Part shown: piece after piece, positions 11,716 to 22,232 of the stretch | Layout: each line of letters starts with the position of its first letter | Position numbering within the stretch: position 1 is the stretch's first letter | Assembly (NCBI GenBank): GCA_032988165.1 | Contig: JANTQF010000330.1 | Coordinates: 1-39,486, forward strand | Direction: 5' to 3' | Origin: Emmonsiellopsis sp. PD_33 | Lineage: Eukaryota; Ascomycota; Eurotiomycetes; Onygenales; Ajellomycetaceae | DNA length: 39,486 bases | Program-made: the position numbers and the translations under genes | Notes under the pieces: model-generated | Databases searched by the model: none | What the model was told of the DNA's origin: nothing | The model's input: only the letters and a program-made list of their open reading frames with translations

Positions 11716-12320
11716 TATGAAGGCCAATGCTGTGAACGTTCGCTGCAACTTGGAGGTTGGCTTTCTTAGAATTCCTGGGGCGGAATCAATGAGCAGCCAC
11801 TGCTAGTTATATGTAATATCATCGACAGGGGAGTGCTCTGTAGACTGTAGGTCGCCCTCTCAGACTCTCGAAAAGGGGCCAAGTCTCCAGAGCAAGCCTT
11901 GTAAGTTGTTGGCCATGAACTCTCAATTCGGAATGCAAATCACATCCCGCCAACAAATCACAGCGAGCGCAGAATGCACAAGAATGCACAGGGCTCGTAT
12001 TCCAGTCTGCTCCAATCCGATGCTAGTTTGGAAAACCAGGCTGAACTTTCCTCTGGATGGTGCAGATCTCGACGAAGTCGGCCTGAGGAGGCACCAAGCG
12101 GACGAAACCAAGCCTCTAGGGCTTGCTAGCAGAAGTAAAATAGGAGTTCTCACAGGGATAACTGCAAGGCTATGTTGTTTTGCGGTTGAAGCCCCCTGCC
12201 ACTCCCGCAGAAGGGGGGTCTGGTCTGGCAGGGATAAATATTTTGACATGCCCAACATAGAACAAGACAGAGGCAATGCCCTCCCAAAACCCCTCTTCTC
12301 TCTTACTCCCTTCTGCTACC
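11716..12320. other. Intergenic region upstream of the membrane-protein gene
   Basis: This is the promoter of the minus-strand membrane-protein gene and the 3' end of the S10 peptidase gene. A 153-residue plus-strand ORF (11906-12367) overlaps it, but it has no recognisable domain and ends inside the peptidase gene, so I do not call it. Confidence 0.5.
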
Positions 12321-14451
12321 TTATGTTTGAATCCCACTTAAAATCCCTTTTATCTTTTCCAGAATGACTTCAAGCCGGTACCTCCCAACCGAGGGCTGGC
12401 CTCCACTATCAATCCCGCTGGAGTTTCCTCCCCCCCTCCATTCTCGCTCGCTCTCATACAAAACGCCATTGATAACTGCGCCCCTTCCCTCCCTCAGCAT
12501 CCCCTTCTGCTCTTCCGTACATGTCTCCTCTACGGAACGCACATAGCACATCGTCTTCTTCATCGGCGGTGCAACGTTCCGCTTCGTTGCCCGCTCTGGC
12601 CCCTTTGTATAAAAGCTAGCCAGGTCAACTTTCTCACCACTAGCCAAATCTCTCGACCCATCAATAATGCGCTCGAAAAGCATAAACATCGCCTCTGGCT
12701 GTGCAGCAGCAGTGAAATGACCTGCATCATAGAGGCGGGTGAAGGATAGGTTTGCAAGTTGGCGCACCACACCTGCCGGGGAATTGCTAGGACCCCCAAC
12801 TATGAGAGGCGCGTAGCCTGCTACCTTTTTGAACGTGTTAGTTTCTCTTTCGCTGTGGTATATTGATGGTGCTTTGGGCGAAGCAGCAACGGCAAATGAA
12901 ACCTCCTCCCCACCCATCCAATTGCAAACATAATCCCTATCGCCGTATATAAGCGCCACACGAATGCCTGATGCAAGCAACCCCGCCAGATGCGGAACGT
13001 ACGAGGTGCGCGTGTAGTCCCCCGTCGATATGAGCGCGGATTGCACGGTGTCGCTGTAATCTGTATAGTTCGTGCGGGCTCCAATAGCTTCTTGGACGGT
13101 TTTGTTGTTTAGATATGTAAGGTGTGTGAGGGGTGCAAAACTTGAAAGAGGCGATTGGGAGATGTCGAAACCGCCCCTGTTTGACTTATAAAAGGGGTCA
13201 AGCATGTCTGTTTTGCAGGTGGCCATCGCCAAGAGGCAGATGGAGTTGACGGAGTCGACGGCCCCAGATGCGTCGGGGTCTAAGGATAATGCAGTCGATT
13301 GGCAGGTGGTGATCTGTTCCTTGCAACCGCTAGGTTTATGGAATGCGGAGAGGGATGAATCCATTTCTGCTTGGGAAATAGCATGGATGTCGTAGGTGTT
13401 GTTGTGGGCGAAAATGGGGTAGAAGGGTTGTTGAACCAGGTCGTCGATGCAGCCTTGCATGATAGTTAGGGATTGAAGGTTAATTTCTAAAATGTTGTTC
13501 CTATCCAAGGCTCCTGAATGCAAGGCAGCGTTTTGTTTTTCGAAGTAGCTGGCGAAGGCAGGGCCATATTTTCCTCCGTAGCTTTCTGTGAAAAGGTGTA
13601 TTCCTGTATTCTTGATCTTCGGTGCCATATTTGGCGGCGTTTTCGAGCGGTAATATTGTGGAAAGGCATTGAGGAAACCCTGCAGCATGTGCCAGACCGC
13701 TCTGGCTGCAATGGCTGTTGTGTTTGTCGTGGAGTCAATATTATGCGAACTGAAAGTGCCGTTCAAATACGTATTCGCTGATTGATTCGGGGGCACTGCG
13801 GATGGGGGAAACTTGTACGTCGAAGACAACAGATCCAAGGACCCATTCGCCAACATGTCATACGAAAACCCGGATTGAACGGGCTGATCTATGAACAACA
13901 GATTCGATGCCCGATCCCATCCCCATTCACGCGCACGGGTTCCTATATGGTCCCGCGAGATCTCTACAACCTCGCAGGGCCCGACCTCCTGGAACAGGCC
14001 GACCATGCTGCTGCTTCCCGGGCCGCCATTGAGGTATATTGTAAGAGGTGCCTCTGCTGCATTTTCTCTAGCTTCTATAAACCAGAAAAATGTATTGATT
14101 GGGTAGTTCTGCTGGACTGGGGACAGGGTGGACGGTGGCAAATGAACATAGCCGGTGTACTGCCTCTGGTTGGGTGAAAAGGTGGTACAAATTCCAGCCG
14201 GAGGAGATTTATAGGAGATAGTGATGTTGCCGTTTGCTGGGGAGTGTATGGATTTGATATCAGGGTCGTTTCCTGCGTTTGGCGCAAATTGGGCGAAAGT
14301 ATGCTGTGCCGTTAAAAGGATAGCGGCGCAAAAAATCCACAGCATATTCAATCGTGCCTAGGGACGTCAGTATGTATGCATTTGACAAAGCCAATTTTTC
14401 TCATGCTGAAGGAATACCATGCATAAAAAAGTGAGGAAGAAGCCTTACCAT
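12321..14451 (-). CDS. Secreted serine carboxypeptidase (peptidase family S10)
   Basis: Releases C-terminal residues from peptides at acidic pH. The main exon is 14357-12321. I propose a first exon whose last codon is the ATG at 14451-14449, immediately followed by donor GTAAGG; a 91-bp intron (branch-like CTGAC, acceptor CCTAG) joins it to the main exon and gives about 679 residues. The mature start would then read MARLNMLWIFCAA, a typical signal peptide. The simpler start is the ATG at 14345. Family signatures are the oxyanion-side stretch YLNGGPGSSS, the nucleophile Ser (about residue 260) in TESYGGKYG, the catalytic Asp in YGDRDYVCNW, and the His in DAGHFT. Many N-glycosylation sequons are present. 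The protein is longer than vacuolar CPY and fits secreted fungal S10 enzymes (carboxypeptidase S1 type). Confidence 0.92.
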
Positions 14452-15506
14452 CTGGTCAGTATTCAATTATTTGCTGGCTCAAGCATTGCAGCAAATGCTT
14501 GAGAGAAAACATCACGGTATTAAAGGTCCAGAGCGCATGTTTATATGACCGCTTCAAATGAAAAAGCAGCATCAAATAAACAAACAAAAAGGCCCGAACC
14601 TAGTTAAATAATTCAAACACAACCGCGTTTGTCTAGGAGATTGCGTAGAAGGGAACACAGACGGCCCGGGTCCAGCGAACGGAACAAAGCAAAGAGGGGC
14701 AGAAGTTAAACAAAAGAATAGCGGTCAGGCTATTGGATAACTATAATGTGAAGAAGCTTTAATAGCAAAAGCTTATATATCAAGAGGGTGACGGATATTC
14801 GGAGAACAGTACAATGAAGGAATAAAGAAGGACAGAGTTCGGGTGGATGATGTCGGAGTATGTTGCACTGTGGTTCATCGGGACGACAGGAAAGTGATGC
14901 AGATGCCACAGCCTGCGTTGTTAACAATAGCCGATCAAGAAGATCATGGTTGATCGTATTAGTTCCATGGTTCCGCCCCAAGGGATCCCTTTTTGTTTTT
15001 AATCCCTAAAAATAGGAGAAATAAACTAGAGTTAAAGATTGTGTAGGGCATTTTAGGCTTCTGGGTAGATCAATCTTGACAAAGTCGATGTAGGGAACAA
15101 CTAGAGGTTTATATCGCTAGTTAGCTAATAAGTTAGTTAACTAGTTACTCCGTAAGTTAGAAGTCAGCTGGATATCTCCTTCAAAAAAAAAACCCCTTCG
15201 TTGATAAAGTAACGTACTTTTGTCTATTCTCCATTTCCTCCATTTTTCAACCACTTGCAATACAGTCAATGCATGGCACTGTTGACCACACACAACGTAG
15301 AGTTATTTCTACCGTCAGTAGCCGTCTCAATGGCCACAATTGACTTAGTAACTTGAAGCTACTAGTAGAATGTTGATAGCCCAACGCAGACGATTTTTCT
15401 TTTAGTATCGCGGTCACCTGACTTGGTGATCTTCGACGACGTCTTCAACCCAAAGCCAATATCATCAACAAAACCTCACGAAGGGCTGTCGTGTTTCTTT
15501 CGTACC
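14452..15506. other. Intergenic region between divergent S10 peptidase and kinase genes
   Basis: Reading on the minus strand, a TATA-like ATATAA lies about 90 bp before the proposed peptidase ATG. At 15115-15165 there is an AT-rich tract with repeated GTTAG/CTAAC words and an ACTCCGTA word. No gene is supported. Confidence 0.5.
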
Positions 15507-17020
15507 ATGTTGTCGTCGCTTTTGCGGTCTTTACCCCGGCTCGGACGGAGATGGCAGCCGCTCAATTTGTCCAATCCGAGCTTTGTTCGAATACCTGAAT
15601 ATCACAAAATCGAAGAAGAAACCCTCCCGGATTATATTGCTTCTCAGTATTATCCTGCTCGAATAGGAGAAGTTATTAAGGAGCGATATCAAGTTGTAGG
15701 CAAACTAGGATTTGGATCTTCGTCAACTACATGGCTTGCACGAGACATGAAGTAAGATCCTTCTTGAGCCATGCCCACTACTACCACATCCCATATGCTT
15801 ATGTGCTACCATTGCAGTGGCCGTTGTTATGTTATGCTCAAGATATCTGTTCAGGCTTCATCTATGGGACAGCGAGCGGATGATGAGCTCAAGATGTATA
15901 GACACATGGATCAATCTCCCAAAGGTCATCCCGATCGCGACGCCATAAGAACTTTACTTGATGCGTTTTACATTAATGGACCTGAAGATAAGCACCAGTG
16001 CCTTGTACATCTGCCATTATGGGAGAGTGTCTTGACTTTCTTACGCCGGAATCCAATAGAGAGACTGCCTTCAGTAGTTATTGCATTTGTTCTTCGGCGT
16101 CTTTTTATGGCATTGGATTATTTGCACACGGAGTGCAAGATCATACACACCGGTTTGTGGTCTATCCTTCCTGTCCTCATCTATGTGTGTTTATATTCTG
16201 TTAAGTAACGCGTTCTACCAGATATAAAGGCGGATAATATCATGCTAGGTATGAACGATGATTCAGTCTTTACCAACCTCGAGGAGAAGGAGCTCCAGCA
16301 CCCTGTTCCAAGGAAGGAGGTGGAACTGAATGGGAGAACAGTTTACATGTCCCGCGATCTCAGGGTTCCTCACGATGTGGGCGCCCCAGTTCTATGTGAT
16401 TTTGGTTCAGCTATACTCGGCAACCAACACCATGTAGAATTCATCCAACCTAATATCTACCGAGCACCCGAAGTGATTCTAGGAGTTCCATGGACATATA
16501 GCGTCGATATATGGAACGTGGGCTGCATGGTATGATAAAACGATATGATCGTTATGGTGCGAAAAATCACTAAAAATTAGGATTATAGATTTGGGACATT
16601 TACGAAGGCGGTTCCCTATTCACCGGCCAAGATCCTGAATTTCAAAAGTACCGAAGTCGAGCTCACCTCGCTGAAATGATAAATCTTCTTGGGCCCCCGC
16701 CGACCAGCCTTATTGCCGGCGGGGAGCTGAGAGACAAGTTCTTTTTACCTGGGGGCAAGCCAAGTTTCTTGTACCTTCTATCTACTAGCATTTGAAATCC
16801 AAATTCGCTAACTACTACATACAACTCTCTAGGTGATTTCCGCAATAAAGATTTATTAACGGGCCATGTTCCGCTTGAGGAGAGAGAAACCACTCTCAAA
16901 GGAGAAGAAGAGAGAGCGGCATTCTTACGCCTAATGCGAAAAATGCTGCAGTGGGAGCCCAGTATGCGTAGCACCGCTAAGGAGCTAGCGGAGGATGAAT
17001 GGATACACAAGCACTTGTAA
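15507..17020 (+). CDS. SRPK-like serine/threonine protein kinase
   Basis: Five exons, 15507-15751, 15818-16152, 16222-16529, 16589-16754 and 16833-17020, give 413 residues with no frame breaks. The N-terminal stretch before the kinase fold (EEETLPDYIASQYYP) is characteristic of the expanded fungal SRPK-like family. Visible motifs are the glycine loop GKLGFGSSSTTW (65-76), the ATP lysine Lys90 in VMLKIS, the catalytic loop with Asp194 and Asn199 (HTDIKADN instead of HRDLKPEN), the Mg-binding Asp253 in CDFGSA, and RAPEVILG. All key residues are kept, so it is probably active. Intron 4 has a GC donor (16755-16832); the frame requires it. The substrate is unknown; SRPKs classically act on SR-repeat splicing factors, but the fungal expansion is largely uncharacterised. 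Confidence 0.85.
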
Positions 17021-17171
17021 GTACGCATCAAGTGTTGGGATTCTATAACGGCTTTGCCTGAGCCATGGGAATTACGTTTGTACCCTTGTCAGTGGAAGCA
17101 GAACTTGCCGTGCTAGTGGCAGTATAAACATAAACAGAATGGCATATAAGGAGGCAAGGCTTCCCTATTCA

Positions 17172-17930
17172 AGTCCCTGCGATCCATATCAGATTCTTAG
17201 GGGCCAGTTGATGTTACGGAATTTGACAAAGGCAAGAATAAAGAAGGCAATGAGATCAAAGCTCGAATATACGGCCGTCCATGAGGACAAGGTGTTTGAC
17301 GATCTTGACTAGTATATTTTTGTTGTTGAGAAGCAGCTAGGTAAGAATATGCTCCCAACGCCTTCTAGTGCTTGATAACTGATAGCATATACACGATGGC
17401 CAAGGAAGTTCAGGCCTCTGTCGATAGCAGGTCTGAAACTTTGCTTGAAATGCCACGAGAAACTGTGAGAGATGATATCAGCTTACGCGAGGATAGCCTT
17501 GGGACTTGTTGAACTCATCATTAACCCAGTATCAGATTGAGTGGATCCTCCTATACAACTTCCTTCCTGACCTTCAAGAGTACATTATCAAAAAAGGAAA
17601 ATATCATGGACACCCACGTTATATGGACGAAATCTATGTCTTCACAACCCAGAGCTTTTTACCACTTCTCAAAAGGGGAGAGATCCGACGACCTGCTTTA
17701 GGCCATCTTCAAGCCTGGGAGCTTCGCATACAGTACCTGTCTGGCGACTCGCAATCCTCAGTTTTACATTTAATGCCGGGGAGGAGAAACCGAAAATGAA
17801 CAGAATCAAAACTTCAGCTTAGATTGCCGCTATCTGGACTCTGACAGCGAGATATTCGGTGAAGCCGGTACTCAGCTCTGTTCCCCTTCCACACTCTCGG
17901 TGCGTTGTCCTTCAAGCATATACACCAATT
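17172..17930 (+). pseudogene. Decayed gene of unknown function downstream of the kinase
   Basis: Coding-like sequence broken into pieces. A frame from 17172 meets a TAG at 17310-17312 and carries on. After a possible intron starting GTAAGA near 17341 there is a frame starting at 17397 that ends at a TGA near 17509. A different frame then runs to 17799 (about 97 residues, containing the stretch QIEWILLYNFLPDLQ), and a third continues in a downstream acidic segment to about 17930. At least one nonsense codon and two frame changes are needed. I do not recognise the family. An unrecognised multi-intron gene is the alternative, but I find no introns that repair every break. Confidence 0.45.
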
Positions 17931-18061
17931 TTTATATGTAGATAGTTGCTCATCCCCTGTAGTGAGCGAGACTATCAGGCCCGATCTATGGTCATGCGCT
18001 TCGGTCTTTGCACTACTCATCCCAAGATTCAATCCGAACAAGCTTTTCGACCCCCAACAAT

Positions 18062-19177
18062 CTAGCTATACTCATTCATCTTCGACGTACTTCCATACCC
18101 CGCCGGCTTCACCTTCGCTACATATCCCTCCGGCAAACTTTTCGTGATCCCCTTAGCAGCCATGATCGCCTCCTTAAGCCTCTCCACGGCCTCTTCGCTT
18201 ATCTGATGATGCATCGCAATCCTCTCATCCATCAACTTGACATCAAACTTCTCACACTGCTCCAGCAGCACCCCCATATCAACCCCAGACTTGCGCGCAT
18301 CAATGAAGTAAAAGTTCGTATCAACCGGAATCTGCGGCACAACACCAATAGCAGCAAGGTCCTTTTCCAACTTCTTCGTCCGCGCATGCGTCTCCTTCAT
18401 CGTCGGCCAAACCTCCTTCAACGCCACCATCGCCGCAGCCGTCAACAGCCCCGCCTGCCGAATCCCGCCCCCCTGCTGCTTCCGCAGCCATCTCGCATGC
18501 TTAATATTCTCCCTCGTGCTAGCCAGCACCCCACCAATCGGGGCCCCCAACCCCTTCGACACACACATCGACACACTATCAAAATACCGACAATACTCCG
18601 CCAACTCGATCCCCGTGGCGGCAGACATATTCCACAACCTCGCCCCGTCACAATGCACCTTAATCCCATTCTCCCTCGCAAACTCTGCGATTTTCCGAAT
18701 CTCCTCAATCGGCGTAACCACGCCGCCAATCGTAAGCTCCAGACTGATCACCTTGGTCGGCGCAACGTGAATATCATCACTCACGACAGCCCAATCCTTC
18801 ACATCCTGCGCCGTCAGATAGATCCCATTAGCCGGATGCACGGGGGTGACCATTGCCTGGGACAGGGCTGCGAGTCCGGATCCCTCCTCTGCATACACGT
18901 GCGCGCGATAGTCGCAAAGCACGGAATGCGGGGGCCGGAAGAGGTGCAGGCGCACGCCGATTTGGTTCCCCATGGTTCCCGAGAGCATGAAGAGGGCATC
19001 TTCCATGCCGGTTAGACGGGCGATTTCGGCCTGGAAGGCGTTGGTGGTGTGGTCTTCTTCGTAGACGTCGTCGCCAAAGGTGGCGGTTGCCATTGCGTGG
19101 AGCATGGAGGGGGTTGGGGTGGTGAAGGTGTCGCTGCGGAATTCATTGGCCGCGCGGGATGATTCGGGGGTTGTCAT
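18062..19177 (-). CDS. GLY1: L-threonine aldolase (low-specificity, PLP-dependent)
   Basis: Cleaves L-threonine or L-allo-threonine to glycine and acetaldehyde. In yeast, Gly1 is a main glycine source. Single exon, 371 residues, typical length. PLP fold type I features are the N-terminal RSDTFTTPTPSML, the substrate-site GDDVYEEDHTTN, the cofactor-binding HCDGARLWN (175-183), and the Schiff-base lysine Lys208 in CVSKGLGAPIGG. A real ATG lies at 19177-19175. The codon use is strongly GC3-biased, as in highly expressed genes. The 3' end is close to the decayed gene on the other strand. Confidence is high for the enzyme class; stereospecificity cannot be read. Confidence 0.95.
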   Translation of the reverse strand: MTTPESSRAANEFRSDTFTTPTPSMLHAMATATFGDDVYEEDHTTNAFQAEIARLTGMEDALFMLSGTMGNQIGVRLHLFRPPHSVLCDYRAHVYAEEGSGLAALSQAMVTPVHPANGIYLTAQDVKDWAVVSDDIHVAPTKVISLELTIGGVVTPIEEIRKIAEFARENGIKVHCDGARLWNMSAATGIELAEYCRYFDSVSMCVSKGLGAPIGGVLASTRENIKHARWLRKQQGGGIRQAGLLTAAAMVALKEVWPTMKETHARTKKLEKDLAAIGVVPQIPVDTNFYFIDARKSGVDMGVLLEQCEKFDVKLMDERIAMHHQISEEAVERLKEAIMAAKGITKSLPEGYVAKVKPAGYGSTSKMNEYS

Positions 19178-19590
19178 TTTGTATTTATTTATTTGTTTAT
19201 CGGGTAAGGGGGGAGGGATCTAATTTATTGAGGTGGTTGTTATATGAACGGTTTTTTGCTCATGGTTGGTTCAAGGCGGGGCGGAGAGGGATTTATATAG
19301 CAGTTAGGGGTTGGAACATCACGTGCATCCTCCGCGGGGAGGTGGGGGGTCTATTGTTCTTCTCGGACCGTTGCTTTCCGATATACGGCGGAGAATATAA
19401 TTATCATACGGGCAAAGGGAAGTTGTGCCGCAATGGTACTAATAACGTGTTACGTGGTGTGAAGGGATACGTGGGAGTAAGATACGCCTTTTGACATGCG
19501 AGTCTTAGTAACTATAACTTTTATAATTTTCCCTACCAATCGGCTAATGGCAGTCATAATAGTGTGTCTAATCATTCCTGGACTAAAGAC
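19178..19590. other. Intergenic region: threonine aldolase promoter and M24-protein 3' end
   Basis: A TATA-like TATATAG lies near 19294, and a CACGTG E-box is at 19320-19325. No ORF is supported. Confidence 0.5.
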
Positions 19591-20976
19591 TTATACTTTC
19601 TGGGTTGGATCACCAAGAGCAGCCGCGGACTGATACTCGCTAAAGTCATATTCAACCTCGTAGTCCTCCGCGTCAACCTCGCCATCAGAAAGCTCCACAT
19701 CCTGAAGATTCTCGCCATCGTCTTCTTCCGCAGAGGTAAATCCATAATCCTCCTTCTTAATCTTCTTCCACGCCGCAATAGTTTGCTTCCGCGTAAGACA
19801 GAAGGGCAACTTGGACATGGAAACACATCCATTTTCCGTGACCTCGACAGTTTGCCCAATGGAACTGGCAGTATCGGTCGCCTTGTCCATCAGAATGATA
19901 TGGATGAAGAAGATCATACCCACTTTGGCAACGACATTCTGGCCGCGGACAAACATGGGGAAATCCATCCAGGTTGGAGAGAAGGTGGCTCCCAAACTGT
20001 ACCCGCAGGAGTTGAACCGTTGGTCGCGGAATCCATTCTCGTCAGCAACGCGGGCATAAGCTTCAAAGACCTCGCTGATTTCTACACCGGGCTTGAGAGC
20101 CTCCATACACGCCTTCATTTGCAGAACGTTGACTTCATGCATTCGTCTGGCGAGCTTGGTGATGCCGCCAATCGGGATGGTGCGCATCAAACAGGCGTGA
20201 TAGTGCTTGTAGACTGCGGCGTGCTCGAGGGTAAGTTGTCGATCAATCTTGTCCTTGCCGGTAGAGTACCGGGTAAGGACTGCTTTGTTGCCGGAAACAA
20301 GAATATTCTCGTTGGCGGGATCATCGCCGCCTCCCTCATAAACAGTGCCGACGATTTCTCGCCATAGGTCTCCCTCGTAAGCGCCCGGTTTGGCCAACTT
20401 GAGGGTTCGGACAAGGGCGAAATCGGCAAGGTAGGCTGCCTTGCGGGCCTTTCGGACCTCAGCTTCGGATTTGACAATGCGCAATTCGCGAGTGAATAGA
20501 TCGCTGTGGTCGACCAAGGTGCAAAGGCCGGCAACTGCTGCTTCCAAGGCTTTTCCTAGTCGGTGGGTCAGGGAGGTGGAATCTGGCTCGTAGCCGATTC
20601 TCTTGGAGGAGTCATTGATGCCGTATTCTTTCAGGACGACAGGGACGAGGGAAACAGGATTGCTTCCCGCATCATCGGATCGAATGAGGATATCTTTTTG
20701 CTCGAGGATGGAGGTATAGAGGGCTTGTCGGAGGTCGGGAATCCGGGTAATAAGCTTCATGGAGCCGTCACTGTGGAAGTACATAGCCTGGAAGAAGACA
20801 TAGCCGAAAGTATCGTAGCCGGTGAAGTAATAGAGGGACTCTTGCTTGGTCATGAGGAAGCCATCGAGGTTCTCCCGTTTCATGAGCTCGAGGGCGCGAT
20901 CCCGCCGCTCTTTCAACTCCGCCTCGGAGAAGTAGAGGGCTTTCTTGAAGGGTTGGGCTTTCTTGAGAATGGCCAT
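19591..20976 (-). CDS. M24-fold protein, ectoine hydrolase (DoeA)-like
   Basis: Single exon, 461 residues, with an N-terminal creatinase-type domain (about 1-165) and a C-terminal pita-bread domain (about 170-400). The metal-binding residues of active M24 aminopeptidases are missing: the first Asp site reads LTLEHAAVY (Glu251), the second reads HYHACLMRT, and the usual GHGIG histidine is replaced in CGYSLGATFSPTW. These replacements, with the conserved stretch SLGATFSPTWMDFPMF, match what I know of ectoine hydrolase DoeA/EutD, which opens the ectoine ring to N-acetyl-diaminobutyrate without being a classical dinuclear peptidase. The very acidic C-terminal tail (about 405-445) is an addition. 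It is divergent from an amino-acid permease across a shared 1.2-kb promoter. A Xaa-Pro dipeptidase annotation would probably mislead. The substrate is inferred. Confidence 0.8.
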   Translation of the reverse strand: MAILKKAQPFKKALYFSEAELKERRDRALELMKRENLDGFLMTKQESLYYFTGYDTFGYVFFQAMYFHSDGSMKLITRIPDLRQALYTSILEQKDILIRSDDAGSNPVSLVPVVLKEYGINDSSKRIGYEPDSTSLTHRLGKALEAAVAGLCTLVDHSDLFTRELRIVKSEAEVRKARKAAYLADFALVRTLKLAKPGAYEGDLWREIVGTVYEGGGDDPANENILVSGNKAVLTRYSTGKDKIDRQLTLEHAAVYKHYHACLMRTIPIGGITKLARRMHEVNVLQMKACMEALKPGVEISEVFEAYARVADENGFRDQRFNSCGYSLGATFSPTWMDFPMFVRGQNVVAKVGMIFFIHIILMDKATDTASSIGQTVEVTENGCVSMSKLPFCLTRKQTIAAWKKIKKEDYGFTSAEEDDGENLQDVELSDGEVDAEDYEVEYDFSEYQSAAALGDPTQKV

Positions 20977-22232
20977 CTTGAGTTCAAGTTTGATAGGGGC
21001 TGATAGGGGCTGATTGGGAGCGTCTTGGACAATATGCTGTTGCGTTTTCTCATGGCATCTAGTTTCCCAAGCTCTTTATATAGCCCCCATCCCACTCCAT
21101 CCCACCTAGATAAGGAGCTGGAGGCGGACGCGTGATAAACGATGGATAGCATGCCTGCATCGGTAAAATCTAGACAGGTCTGATAAAGCCATCTGGGGTC
21201 GTGTTAGTCATGGAAATGCGGTTTTAACGGATAGCAGGATGGGACGATACTAAATAGACCCATAGTATTACGATAGCCCCCCTCGCCCGAGCCTTCCGGA
21301 GGCGCATTTGATATCAGGTGAAAGGGGGACTGCTGCCCTTCCAGGGCAAAGTTTCCCGGATTCGCAGCAGTCCAGCGGAGGCTCAGGGGGTGATTGGGCC
21401 AGCGGGCTGCCTTGGGTAGCATCAAAACGCGGGGGAGACCAGCGAAGGTTCACAATGGCGTACTGGAGCGGGTGTGATTGGGCGTCGAGCTTCCGATAAA
21501 GCGGGATTAACAGGTGTTGCGAGATATCAATATCATCCCATGCCCGGATGCTCCGCCTGGAGATTGCCACGACGAAACCCCCTGACAAGCCCTCGATGGC
21601 CTCGCCACCCCCGCTGTCGCCCGTGAAACGTCTTTTCCCCACAAAGAGAGCGTGAAAGGAAGCAGAATCAGCTAATTTAGCCTCGATCTCCGCGACGAGG
21701 ATGCCCCAACTGGCACAGACTGGCCCCAACTGACATGGCCAAGCAAGCCCTAAGTCGTCCTAATCCGGCCCACTGATATGGATACGAAGCTGCAGACTCC
21801 CGCCTCGTGTTTGGCCGTGATGAACCGCCCTCGTTTGCCGTCTGGGGCATCGCAGCAGGGCTAATCGGGGGGTTGGAAATGCCTCAGGGTTCAGCCATGC
21901 TTTTGTCGATGACATCGTTGCATGCATGCTTGTCTCCCGCTCGGCGCTAACCCTGCTATCTTGAACGTGGAGTGCATCCCAAGCCGAGCATCCTGTCCTC
22001 GCTGACCTGTGACCGGAGATATTTCCCTTCCTCCATGCTCGCGTAGATTGTCCCTCTTTACGAGCACAGCCGGGTTGCATGTGTATATAGGACCAGACAC
22101 TCCTCGTCTTTGTTTCCACCTTTTGTCCTCAAAGCGCAACTGCTCGCGTGTTTGTACTCCCTGATTTGCATGGGCACCCCCGCAGACTTTGATCGCTATC
22201 GCTATATCCGACTTCAAGACGCAACGGACGCC
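20977..22232. other. Shared divergent promoter of the M24 protein and the amino-acid permease
   Basis: TATA-like elements point both ways: TATATAAAG on the minus strand at about 21075-21083 for the M24 gene, and GTATATAGG at 22082-22090 for the permease. HGATAR words occur at about 21108, 21133, 21181, 21494 and 21956, besides the leader repeat. The number is near chance expectation, so nitrogen control by AreA is only a suggestion. No gene is supported inside. Confidence 0.5.
20991..21014. repeat. Tandem 10-bp repeat with GATA cores in the leader of the M24-protein gene
   Basis: Two perfect copies of TGATAGGGGC, followed by a degenerate third (TGATTGGG), lie 15-38 bp upstream of the M24-protein ATG. 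Each perfect copy contains HGATAR, the GATA-factor (AreA type) consensus. Confidence 0.6.

Noticed and set aside
11906..12367. 153-residue plus-strand ORF in the gap before the S10 peptidase gene
   Set aside because: No domain, no coding-like composition, overlaps the 3' end of the peptidase gene.
18008..19015. 335-residue plus-strand ORF opposite threonine aldolase
   Set aside because: Shadow of a GC3-biased gene on the other strand; its Arg/His/Pro-rich translation is an antisense artefact.
20977..22232. Enrichment of GATA-factor sites as proof of nitrogen control
   Set aside because: The number of HGATAR words is close to chance for 1.25 kb, so it is kept only as a suggestion.
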